Below, one piece after another: positions 53,008 through 60,859 of a stretch of DNA of 64,000 nucleotides. Below the pieces are notes generated by a model. That model ran no database searches and was not told where the DNA came from. It saw nothing but the letters and a program-made list of their open reading frames with translations. Both the position numbers and the translations under genes were made by a program. The stretch comes from Inquilinus limosus DSM 16000 (GTDB taxonomy: Bacteria > Pseudomonadota > Alphaproteobacteria > DSM-16000 > Inquilinaceae): assembly GCF_000423185.1 (NCBI RefSeq), contig NZ_AUHM01000020.1, positions 1-64,000 of the forward strand. The letters run 5' to 3'. Positions within the stretch are counted from its first letter, which is position 1; each line of letters begins with the position of its first letter.

Positions 53008-53742
53008 CTATTTCCCGGCGCGCCACTCGACCACGCCGAAATCGGTGACCAGCGCCACGACGCGGCCGGCTCCGTCGAGCCCGAAATACGATGCGTAGAA
53101 GCCGTCGCCGAAGCCCGAGGAGAACATCACCACATTAGCATGCCCGAACGGGCGCAGCAGCCACGCCCGGCTGCCGACGGGGGCATCGTTCAAGGCCGTG
53201 ACCAGCCGTTCTGTGGCGGCCTCGTCGGCCATCGCCGCCACATAGGCGGCCTGGGCTTCGGCGTCCATGAACGCGCCGGTGCCGGTGTCGACGCCGTAGC
53301 CGTAGATGTGGCCAGGCTCCAGCTCCCTCGGGATCTGCCCGGGCCGCAGCGCCATCACCCAGCGGGCGGCCGGCCGGTCGGCGAAGAGGATACGGGCGAA
53401 CGCCACCCGCTCCTCGCCATGACTCAGCCGCGCCACCGCCAGCTGGACCGGGAACTTGCCGACGGGCACGCGCCGGCTGAAGGCCTCGATGCCGTCGCAG
53501 ACGAAGGGATCGCAGGCGACGATCCGGCCGCTCGGCACGGCCAGCTTGCCGATCTCGAGCCCCGACAGCTGGATCGGCCCGTCGGGCGGCGTGACGGTGA
53601 AGCCGGGGCCGAAGGCCTGTGAGAACAGGATCGATTGCGGCAGCGGCCATGACGCCTCCGCCGCCGGGGCCCGGCCAGCCGGAAAACAGGCCGGCAGGAG
53701 CAGCAGGATCCACGCGAGCAGCCGGCCGGGCAGGCGCATCAT
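53008..53742 (-). CDS. DUF4241 family exported protein
   Basis: This 244-residue protein has an N-terminal signal (RLPGRLLAWILLLLPACFPA) and a DUF4241 pattern: GLEIGKLAVPSGRIVACDPF near the start, IYGYGVDTGTGAFMDAEAQA (about 145-164, the family D-x-G-x-G-x-F-x-D), FSSGFGDGFYASYFGLDGAG and ALVTDFGV. The cysteine in the signal region could make it a lipoprotein (LPAC). Function unknown. It lies 25 bases downstream of the ABC exporter and is likely in its operon. Confidence 0.75.
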   Translation of the reverse strand: MMRLPGRLLAWILLLLPACFPAGRAPAAEASWPLPQSILFSQAFGPGFTVTPPDGPIQLSGLEIGKLAVPSGRIVACDPFVCDGIEAFSRRVPVGKFPVQLAVARLSHGEERVAFARILFADRPAARWVMALRPGQIPRELEPGHIYGYGVDTGTGAFMDAEAQAAYVAAMADEAATERLVTALNDAPVGSRAWLLRPFGHANVVMFSSGFGDGFYASYFGLDGAGRVVALVTDFGVVEWRAGK

Positions 53743-53767
53743 CCGACCCCGCCTCGCCGACGGCCCG

Positions 53768-55630
53768 TCACGGCGCCGCAGCCACGGCCGCCGCCGGGTC
53801 GCGGTTCGGCCGTTCCGGCGCCGGCAGCTCGCCGCGCTCGGCTGCCTCCTGCTGGCGGCGCCACATCTCGGCATAGCGGCCGTTCTCGGCCAGCAGCTGG
53901 GTGTGGCTGCCGCGCTCGGCGATGCGGCCGTCGGCCAGGACGATGATCTCGTCGGCGTCGATCACGGTCGACAGGCGGTGCGCGATCACCAGCGTGGTCT
54001 TGCCGCGGCTGACCTCGCGCAGGTTGGCCTGGATCTCGCGCTCGGTGTTGGTGTCGAGCGCCGAGGTCGCCTCGTCGAACAGCAGGATCGCCGGATCCTT
54101 CAGGATGGTGCGGGCGATCGCCACGCGCTGCTTCTCGCCGCCGGACAGCTTCAGCCCGCGCTCGCCGACCTTTGTCTCGTAACCGTCGGGCAGGCGCAGC
54201 ACGAAATCGTGGATCCGCGCCATCTGCGCCGCGGCCACGACCTCCTCGTCGCTCGCCCCGGGCCGGCCATAGGCGATGTTGTAGCGGATGGTATCGTTGA
54301 ACAGCACCGTGTCCTGCGGGACGATGCCGATGGCGGCGCGCAGGCTGGCCTGGCTGACGTCGCGGATGTCCTGCCCGTCGATCCGCACCGACCCGGCGGT
54401 GACGTCGTAGAAGCGGAACAAGAGGCGGCTGATGGTCGACTTGCCGGCCCCGGTCGGCCCGACGATGGCGACGGTGTGCCCGGCCGGCACGGTGAAGGTC
54501 ACGCCCTTCAGGATCGGCCGCCGCTGGTCGTAGCCGAACTCGACATCGGTGAAGCTGACCGTGCCGCCCTGCACCGCCAGCGGCTGCGCCCCGGGGGCGT
54601 CCACCACCTCGGGCTCGACGCCGAGCAGCGAGAACATCTTTTCGATGTCGACCAGCGCCTGCTTCACCTCGCGATAGACGAAGCCGAAGAAGTTCAGCGG
54701 CAGGTACAGCTGGATCAGATAGGTGTTGGCCAGGACGAAATCGCCGACCGTCAGGCGGCCGTCGACGATGCCCTGGGCCGCCATCCACATCACCGCGGTC
54801 AAGCCGGCGGCGATGATCGCGGCCTGGCCGACATTCAGCAGCGACAGCGACACCCGGTTCTGCACCGCCGCCCGCTCGAACCGGATCAGCGAGGCCTCGT
54901 AGCGCCGCGCCTCATGCGCCTCGTTGCCGAAATACTTGACCGTCTCGAAGTTCAGCAGGCTGTCGATGGCCTTGGTGTTGGCCTCCTGGTCGGTCTCGTT
55001 CATCTGGCGGCGGAACTTGATCCGCCATTCCGTCACCCAGAGGGTGAAGGCGATGTAGAGGACGACCGTGACCAGGGTCACCAGCGCGAACCAGAAGTCC
55101 AGCACCCACCACAGCACCGCGACCACGAACAGGATCTCGACCAGGGTCGGCAGGATGTTGAACAGCATGAAGCTGAGCAGCGTCTCGATCGCCGCGGTGC
55201 CGCGCTCGATCACCCGCGACAGGCCGCCGGTCTGGCGGTCGAGATGGAAGCGCAGCGACAGCCCGTGCAGGTGCTGGAACACGGCCAGCCCGACCCGCCG
55301 AATCGCGCGCTGCGCCACCTTGGCGAAGATGGCGTCTCGCAGCTCGCCGAAGGCGAGGCTCAGCACCCGGGCCGTGCCATAGGCCAGGATCGCGCCGACC
55401 GGCAGCACCAGCGGCAGCGCGCCCTTCACGGTCAGGGCGTCGACCGCGTCCTTGTAGAAGATCGGGGTGTAGACGCTGGCGACCTTGGCCGCGATCAGCA
55501 GCAGCACCGCCACCACCACCCGGGCCCGCATCTCCCACTGGCCGGCCGGCCAGAGATACGGGGCGAGGGAGTGCAGCGGGTGACGGCCCTTGGCGGCGTC
55601 GATGACGGAAGAGGACGTTTCGGCGTTCAT
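53768..55630 (-). CDS. Atm1/HMT1-type ABC exporter
   Basis: This 620-residue half-transporter has an N-terminal six-helix membrane domain and a C-terminal nucleotide-binding domain. The signatures are Walker A GPTGAGKST, LSGGEKQRVAIAR, Walker B ILLFDEATSALD and the H-loop VIAHRLSTV. YFGNEAHEARRYEASL is characteristic of the Atm1/ABCB7 subgroup, which exports glutathione-bound sulfur or metal-glutathione compounds. ATG 55630 is preferred because the 55690 start adds only an unconserved stretch. Confidence 0.92.
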   Translation of the reverse strand: MNAETSSSVIDAAKGRHPLHSLAPYLWPAGQWEMRARVVVAVLLLIAAKVASVYTPIFYKDAVDALTVKGALPLVLPVGAILAYGTARVLSLAFGELRDAIFAKVAQRAIRRVGLAVFQHLHGLSLRFHLDRQTGGLSRVIERGTAAIETLLSFMLFNILPTLVEILFVVAVLWWVLDFWFALVTLVTVVLYIAFTLWVTEWRIKFRRQMNETDQEANTKAIDSLLNFETVKYFGNEAHEARRYEASLIRFERAAVQNRVSLSLLNVGQAAIIAAGLTAVMWMAAQGIVDGRLTVGDFVLANTYLIQLYLPLNFFGFVYREVKQALVDIEKMFSLLGVEPEVVDAPGAQPLAVQGGTVSFTDVEFGYDQRRPILKGVTFTVPAGHTVAIVGPTGAGKSTISRLLFRFYDVTAGSVRIDGQDIRDVSQASLRAAIGIVPQDTVLFNDTIRYNIAYGRPGASDEEVVAAAQMARIHDFVLRLPDGYETKVGERGLKLSGGEKQRVAIARTILKDPAILLFDEATSALDTNTEREIQANLREVSRGKTTLVIAHRLSTVIDADEIIVLADGRIAERGSHTQLLAENGRYAEMWRRQQEAAERGELPAPERPNRDPAAAVAAAP

Positions 55631-55825
55631 GGTGCGTACCCTAAGCGGGCCTCGCCCGGGCGGGAAGGCGAAAGCGGCCGGAGGCTGCATCTCAAAGCAT
55701 ATTGATAAAATTGATCTGATATGTTGCTGTGCAGCAACGATATGTGACTTTCACGATCGGATTACGCCGAAAGGACTTCTCTGGCCCGGTTGCCGCGTTA
55801 CCTATTTTAGGACTGCTGGAGATCG

Positions 55826-57520
55826 ATGATGCGACGCCTCGCTGTCCCTTTCCTGGCCCTGCTGCTCGGCTCGGCCACGCTGCCGGCCCCGGCGCAAGCC
55901 GGGCTGACGCCGGCGGCGACGGCGTCGCTCGACTCGGCGTCCCTGTCCGACCCTCGGGCGGCGATCGAGGCGGCGATCGGCGAGGACGACACCGTCACGC
56001 TCGGCGGCGTGGTCCTGAAGGCGAAGGACGTGCGCGAGCTTTATGCCGGCCGCGGCTGGTTCCCGCTGTGGATCGATTTCGACGGGCGGCTGGACCCGCG
56101 GGTGCAGCCGATCCTGGCGCGCCTGGCCGAGGCGCGGGAGGAGGGGCTGGTCCCGTCCGACTACTATGTCGAGCCGCTGCAGGAGCTGATCCGCTCCGCC
56201 GATGCCGACGACGTCGTTGCCGCCGAGATCCTGCTCAGCGCCGCGGTGATGCGCTACGGCGTCGACGTCCATGCCGGCCGGCTGGCGCCGCGGGAGATCG
56301 ACAAGACCTTCGACATCACGCCGAAGCCGGTCGACCGCGCCGCCTTGGCCACCGCCGCGTCGATGCTGCCCGATCCGGATGCGTTCCTGGCCGATCTGGC
56401 GCCGAAGCACAAGCTGTACCAGCAGCTGAAGGGCGCGCTGCGCGGCTATAAGGCGCTGGCCGAGTCCGGCTGGCCGACCATCCCGCCCGGCGAGAGCCTG
56501 CGGCCGGGGCAGGAGAGCGACCGGGTGCCGGTGCTGCGGGCCCGTCTCGCCGCCACCGGGGAATTCGTCGGCGACCCGGCCGACCAGAGCCGCCTCTACG
56601 ACCCGCTGCTGGTGACCGCGGTCGAGCAGTTCCAGGGCAAGCACGGGCTGAAGCCGGACGGCATCCTCGGCCGCGGGACGCTCGCCATGCTGAACCGGCA
56701 GGGGCCGGAGCGGATGAACAAGATCATCGCCAGCATGGAGCGGCTGCGCTGGCTGCCGGACGATCTCGGCGCGGACTACCTGATGGTCAACATCGCCGCG
56801 TTCACCATGGATGTCGTCGCCGACGGCCAGTTGGTGCGCAGCATGAACGTCGTGGTCGGCGAGGCCGACAACCAGACCCCGCTGTTCAACAGCGCCCTGA
56901 CCTATCTCGAGTTCAACCCGACTTGGACGGTGCCGCCCTCGATCGCCGCCAAGGAGTATCTGCCGCGGCTGCGCAACAACCCGGGCTACCTCGCCAGCCG
57001 CAACTACAAGCTGTTCTCCGGCTGGGGCAGCGGGTCGCGGGAGATGAGCGCCGACTATGTCGACTGGAACAGCATCGGCCGCGGCACGATGCGGTCGCTG
57101 CGCATCCGGCAGGAGCCGGGGCCGGGCAACGCCCTCGGCAAGGTCAAGTTCATGATGGCGAACAACTGGAGCGTCTATCTCCACGACACGCCGTCGAAGA
57201 GCTACTTCCAGCGCGCCAACCGGGCGCTGTCGCATGGCTGCGTGCGGCTGCAGGATCCGATCTGGCTGGCCGACTATCTGCTGGAAGGGGCGCCGTCCTG
57301 GACTCCGGAGCGGCGGGCACGGGTGATGGGCAGCTGGACGCCGACGACGCGAATCAACCTGCCGACTCCGATGCCGCTCTACATCGTCTACCAGACCGCG
57401 TGGATCGATCAGACCGGCGAGGTGGCCTTCCGCGACGACATCTACGGCATCGACGCCAAGGTCATCGCAGCGCTCCAGGCCCGCGAAACCCGGCGCGAAC
57501 AACTCGCATCTTCACGCTGA
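55826..57520 (+). CDS. L,D-transpeptidase (YcbB/LdtD-like)
   Basis: This 564-residue exported enzyme has a signal peptide (RRLAVPFLALLLGSATLPAP), an N-terminal scaffold domain, a peptidoglycan-binding domain (VEQFQGKHGLKPDGILGRGT, about 271-290) and a C-terminal YkuD catalytic domain with ALSHGCVRLQDP, the nucleophilic cysteine in S-H-G-C. Such enzymes form 3-3 peptidoglycan cross-links or attach proteins. The next gene, a DUF882/YcbK-like protein, reproduces the E. coli ycbB-ycbK order. A hairpin with a T-rich tail follows. Confidence 0.92.
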   Translation: MMRRLAVPFLALLLGSATLPAPAQAGLTPAATASLDSASLSDPRAAIEAAIGEDDTVTLGGVVLKAKDVRELYAGRGWFPLWIDFDGRLDPRVQPILARLAEAREEGLVPSDYYVEPLQELIRSADADDVVAAEILLSAAVMRYGVDVHAGRLAPREIDKTFDITPKPVDRAALATAASMLPDPDAFLADLAPKHKLYQQLKGALRGYKALAESGWPTIPPGESLRPGQESDRVPVLRARLAATGEFVGDPADQSRLYDPLLVTAVEQFQGKHGLKPDGILGRGTLAMLNRQGPERMNKIIASMERLRWLPDDLGADYLMVNIAAFTMDVVADGQLVRSMNVVVGEADNQTPLFNSALTYLEFNPTWTVPPSIAAKEYLPRLRNNPGYLASRNYKLFSGWGSGSREMSADYVDWNSIGRGTMRSLRIRQEPGPGNALGKVKFMMANNWSVYLHDTPSKSYFQRANRALSHGCVRLQDPIWLADYLLEGAPSWTPERRARVMGSWTPTTRINLPTPMPLYIVYQTAWIDQTGEVAFRDDIYGIDAKVIAALQARETRREQLASSR

Positions 57521-57552
57521 AATCCTCCTACAATTCGAGCGTTGCTGTAGCG

Positions 57553-57585
57553 GGCGTCCAAATTTCGGACGCCTCGCTGCGTTTT
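57553..57585 (+). terminator. Intrinsic terminator after the L,D-transpeptidase gene
   Basis: GGCGTCC (57553-57559) and GGACGCC (57567-57573) form a perfect 7-bp stem with a seven-base loop, followed by TCGCTGCGTTTT. It lies 32 bases after the stop codon. The remaining 57586-57849 is AT-rich, holds no gene, and may carry the promoter of the DUF882 gene. Confidence 0.65.
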
Positions 57586-57849
57586 GTCTCAAAATTTTCG
57601 AGAGTCGATGGGAACTATACTTGCATTTTTGATATATTTACTTAGATGATTTCTGAAAGTGCGACGCATATACAACAATGTTGCGTTTATGTCACAGATA
57701 TCGATTTGTAAATCTTTGAAGAAATGGTTGATTCCCGCTTCGTCCTGCATCACAAAGGTTCGCACCAAACGCCGGGCACCAGTATAGGCGTGTAAAGCGC
57801 CAGAAATGTCCGGCGGGTAGCGAGTGAAGGTTAGGAGCAGCGGGGACCG

Positions 57850-58386
57850 ATGCAGAGACGGCAATTCCTGAGACTGTCGGCCGGGGCTGTCGCAGCCGCC
57901 GCCGTCGCGCCAATCGCACCACTCTCAGCCCTTGCCGCCACCAATAGACGAACGCTCCATCTCTACGACGCGCACAATCTCGTCGAGATCAAGGAAGAAT
58001 ACTGGGTCGACGGCTGGTACAACCCGGATATTCTGGCCAAGTTCAACTACTTCCTGCGCGACTGGCGGTCGGACGAGGTCCGCGCCATGGACCCGAAGCT
58101 GCTCGACATCCTCTATTCGCTGCAGCGCAAGGGCGGGTCGGCCGAGCCGATCCATGTCGTCTGCGGCTACCGCTCCCGCGCCACCAACGCCATGCTGGCC
58201 CGCCGCAGCCGCGGCGTCGCGCGCAACTCCCTGCACATCCGGGGACAGGCGGCCGACATCTTCATGCCGAATATGAGCCTCGCCTCCCTGCGCCGGAACG
58301 CGGTCGATCTCCAGGCCGGCGGCGTCGGCTATTATCCGCGGTCGAATTTCGTCCATGTCGACACCGGCGACATCCGCACCTGGTAG
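57850..58386 (+). CDS. DUF882 (YcbK-like) peptidase M15-type protein
   Basis: This 178-residue protein has a twin-arginine leader (RRQFLRLSAGAVAAAAVAPI) and the DUF882/peptidase M15 core: VVCGYRSRATNAMLARRSRG, NSLHIRGQAADIFMP (with H-x6-D zinc ligands) and YYPRSNFVHVDTGDIRTW (second histidine). It is probably a periplasmic peptidoglycan-related carboxypeptidase, and it follows the L,D-transpeptidase gene. GGAGCAGCGGGGACCG precedes the ATG. Confidence 0.92.
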   Translation: MQRRQFLRLSAGAVAAAAVAPIAPLSALAATNRRTLHLYDAHNLVEIKEEYWVDGWYNPDILAKFNYFLRDWRSDEVRAMDPKLLDILYSLQRKGGSAEPIHVVCGYRSRATNAMLARRSRGVARNSLHIRGQAADIFMPNMSLASLRRNAVDLQAGGVGYYPRSNFVHVDTGDIRTW

Positions 58387-58421
58387 GGCGCGCCTGGTAA
58401 GGGCGCATAGCGATCGGGCGG

Positions 58422-58449
58422 GGGCCGCCGCCGGGCGGCCCTTTCCGTT
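58422..58449. terminator. Hairpin terminator between convergent genes
   Basis: GGGCCGCC-GCCG-GGCGGCCC (58422-58441) followed by TTTCCGTTT. It lies 35 bases after the DUF882 stop and close to the end of the phosphoesterase gene on the other strand. Confidence 0.65.
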
Positions 58450-58455
58450 TGTGCC

Positions 58456-59172
58456 CTACAGGTCGATCAGCGCATAGGGCCGGCCGCTCGGCTTCTCGAT
58501 GGCCCAGGCGACGTTGTAGACCGGCGCCCCGCCCGGCGTCTGGCCCTGATAGACCCCGCGATGGGCATGGCCGTGCACCACCGCGCTCACGGTGAAGCGG
58601 TCGATCGTCTCGGCCAGGCGCGAGGAGCCGAGGAAGGGGTAGATCTCCAGGGGCTCGCCTTCGACCGTTTCGACGATCGGGGCGTAGTGCAGCACCACCA
58701 GCGCCCGCTGCGTCTTCACCGTCCGCATCGCGTTCTCCAGCCGCATCGCCTCGGACACGGCCACGGCGACGAACTCCTTGGTCTCCGGCTCGCCGAAGGA
58801 TCCCAGCATGCGCCGGCCGAATCCGCCGGCGAATCCCTTGACGCCGACGAAGCCGACCCCGTCGACCTCGACCGCGTTGCCGTCGAGCAGGCGCAGCCCC
58901 GCCTGGATCAGGATCGAGCGCACCTCCTCGACGTGGCCGCATTCGTAGTCGTGGTTGCCCAGCACCCCGATCACCGGGATCGGGCAGGCGCGCAGATCCT
59001 CGGCCAGGCGCTCCGCCTGCTTGACCGTGCCGGTGTCGGTGAGATCGCCGCACAGCACCAGCGCGTCGGCCGCCTGGGCGATCTCGCCAAACATCTCGCG
59101 CAGCGGATCCGAGTTCTCCTTGACATGGATGTCGCCGATCGCGGCGACAGTGAATTTCTCCTTCTCCGCCAT
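58456..59172 (-). CDS. Calcineurin-like metallophosphoesterase
   Basis: This 238-residue protein has the dinuclear metal motifs AAIGDIHVKE (D-x-H, about 10-19), VLCGDLTDTG (about 39-48), GVLGNHDYE (N-H-D/E, about 70-78), VVLHYAP and VVHGHAHRGVYQ (G-H-x-H, about 198-209). No specific substrate is known; the long helical insertion is unlike classic 5'-nucleotidases. ATG 59172 is preferred over 59238. It lies 25 bases downstream of the nucleotidyltransferase gene, probably co-transcribed. Confidence 0.9.
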   Translation of the reverse strand: MAEKEKFTVAAIGDIHVKENSDPLREMFGEIAQAADALVLCGDLTDTGTVKQAERLAEDLRACPIPVIGVLGNHDYECGHVEEVRSILIQAGLRLLDGNAVEVDGVGFVGVKGFAGGFGRRMLGSFGEPETKEFVAVAVSEAMRLENAMRTVKTQRALVVLHYAPIVETVEGEPLEIYPFLGSSRLAETIDRFTVSAVVHGHAHRGVYQGQTPGGAPVYNVAWAIEKPSGRPYALIDL

Positions 59173-59197
59173 GGGTCGGTCCCGATGGTTGTGGGTT

Positions 59198-59974
59198 TCA
59201 CGCGTCGCGCCACTCGCCTTCGCCGCCGACATCGGCAAAGCCCCACTGCTCGACCGCCATCGCGTAGTCGATCCGCGACAGCATGCGGCCGCGGCAGACC
59301 TTCATCTGCGGCGGCGGCAGGTCGAGCTGGTGGCCCAGCCGGTCCATCAGCTCGTCCATCAGCCAGCGCGGCACCCGGTCGCGCTCGGTCGGATAGACCC
59401 AGCGGAAGGTCAGCAGATGGACCAGCAGGATCTCCCAGTGCAGCTCCATGTAGCTCAACAGCCGCTGCCAGTCGATCTGGTCGTGCTGCTTCAGGATGAC
59501 ATGGACGACGTCGGCGCCGTCGTGGCGGTGACGCATCTGGATGAAGGCCTTGGACCAGACCAGCTCGGTCGGGGCGACGATCCGGACCTGGGTGCCGAAC
59601 ACCTCGATCTCGCGGGCGTGCGCGAACCACTGGTCGTGCACCGGCATGGTGCCGTTCGACGAGGCGTAGATCACGTCGAAGAAATGCCGGCCCTTGTGCA
59701 CCTTGCCGAGCCAGCGCTCGTCCTCGATCTCGACCGAATAGCCGAGATCGCGGAAATGGCCGAGGATGCGCGGGCTGTCGCCGGCCTTGCAGAAGATGTC
59801 CAGGTCCTTGGTCGGCCGCGAGATGCCGGTATAGGCGCTGACGGCATAGGTCCCGGCCAGCAGGAAGGGCAGGCCGGTGGCGGCCAGCTCGCGCAGCGCC
59901 TCGGCATAGTACGCTTCCGCCTGCGGATCATGCGGCGTCGGCGCGGCGGCGGCGGTGATCGACGGAATCGCCAA
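59198..59974 (-). CDS. Nucleotidyltransferase-fold protein
   Basis: This 258-residue protein has the LLAGTYAVSAYTGISRPTKD, LDIFCKAG (about 37-64) pattern of the nucleotidyltransferase superfamily: G-x-Y-A-V-x-x-x and T-K-D-L-D-I for the metal aspartates. WSKAFIQMRHRHDGADVVHV and WEILLVHLLTFRWVYP follow. The family includes MNT-like antitoxins and sugar or antibiotic nucleotidyltransferases, but this protein has no HEPN partner; instead, a phosphoesterase follows. The function is therefore open. Confidence 0.75.
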   Translation of the reverse strand: MAIPSITAAAAPTPHDPQAEAYYAEALRELAATGLPFLLAGTYAVSAYTGISRPTKDLDIFCKAGDSPRILGHFRDLGYSVEIEDERWLGKVHKGRHFFDVIYASSNGTMPVHDQWFAHAREIEVFGTQVRIVAPTELVWSKAFIQMRHRHDGADVVHVILKQHDQIDWQRLLSYMELHWEILLVHLLTFRWVYPTERDRVPRWLMDELMDRLGHQLDLPPPQMKVCRGRMLSRIDYAMAVEQWGFADVGGEGEWRDA

Positions 59975-60042
59975 GCCCTCTCGTTGCGACAGCAGTGTTG
60001 CAACAACCGGGCGGCGAGGCTGTCGGTTCCGCTATCGGACGT

Positions 60043-60669
60043 TCATCCTCCGGCCTCGTGCTTGGCGCAGAACGCCTCCGCATCGAGCGTCCGGAAATCC
60101 GCGAGCGCGCTGCGCAGCCGGTCGTGCGGCCAGTCCCACCAGGCCAGCGCCAGGAGGCGCGCCTCCACCGCCTCGGTCACCCGCCTGCGGATCGGCCGGG
60201 CCGGGCTGCCGGCGACGATGGTGTAGGGGGCGACGTCGCGCGTGACCACGGCGCCGGCCCCGATCGCGGCCCCGGTGCCGACCGTGACCCCGGGCAGCAC
60301 GATGGCGCCGTGGCCGATCCAGACGTCGTGGCCGATCGCCACCCGGTTGTCGCGACGCCAAGCGAAGAAGTCGTCGTCATCCGCATCGGACAGGCCGTAG
60401 GCGGCGGAGCGATAGGTGAAATGGTGCTGTGTCGCCCGCCAGGTCGGATGGTTCGGCGCGTTCAGGCGGGTATAGGCCGCGATCGAGCAGAACTTGCCGA
60501 TCTCGACACACCAGGCCATGGCGCCGTCCATCAGGTAGCTGTAGTCGCCGAGCTCGACCTCGTCGAGCACGGCCTGGGCGCCGACCTCGGTATAGGTGCC
60601 GAGCCGGCTGGCGGAGACGCGGGCGGTCGGATGGATCAGGGGCTCCGGCCCCAGGGTTTTCGGGCTCAT
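60043..60669 (-). CDS. Left-handed beta-helix (hexapeptide) acetyltransferase, phosphonate-type
   Basis: This 208-residue protein has hexapeptide repeats (IHPTARVSASRLGTYTEVGA, VAIGHDVWIGHGAIVLPGVT, GAAIGAGAVVTRDVAPYTIV) and the terminal AGSPARPIRRR. FCSIAAYTRLNAPNHPTWRA and FFAWRRDNRV match the transferase found in many phosphonate (phn) operons. No phn gene is in the window, so its pathway is uncertain. It is divergent from putA. Confidence 0.85.
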   Translation of the reverse strand: MSPKTLGPEPLIHPTARVSASRLGTYTEVGAQAVLDEVELGDYSYLMDGAMAWCVEIGKFCSIAAYTRLNAPNHPTWRATQHHFTYRSAAYGLSDADDDDFFAWRRDNRVAIGHDVWIGHGAIVLPGVTVGTGAAIGAGAVVTRDVAPYTIVAGSPARPIRRRVTEAVEARLLALAWWDWPHDRLRSALADFRTLDAEAFCAKHEAGG

Positions 60670-60774
60670 CGGCCTCTCCACGGAAGGATCGTATAGAGGT
60701 CTAGACGAATTCGATGACGATTCTGCTGTCGTGCGGGTGATGGTCGCCGGACCCGTTCCACGCAACCTGGTGAG

Positions 60775-60805
60775 GGTGCAACCGACCTTTTGCTTTGGTT
60801 GCACC
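60775..60805. promoter_or_regulatory. PutA operator (put control site)
   Basis: GGTGCAACC (60775-60783), 13 bases, GGTTGCACC (60797-60805): a perfect dyad containing GTTGCA on both strands, the sequence that the RHH domain of E. coli PutA recognises. It lies 55 bases before the putA ATG, in the divergent gap with the acetyltransferase gene. A related CGCAACC occurs at about 60761. Autoregulation by PutA is therefore likely. Confidence 0.7.
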
Positions 60806-60859
60806 TTCTGATGCTGTGGTGGTACTACTCCACTCGCAATCCGGGAGCGGGGCAGGGCC

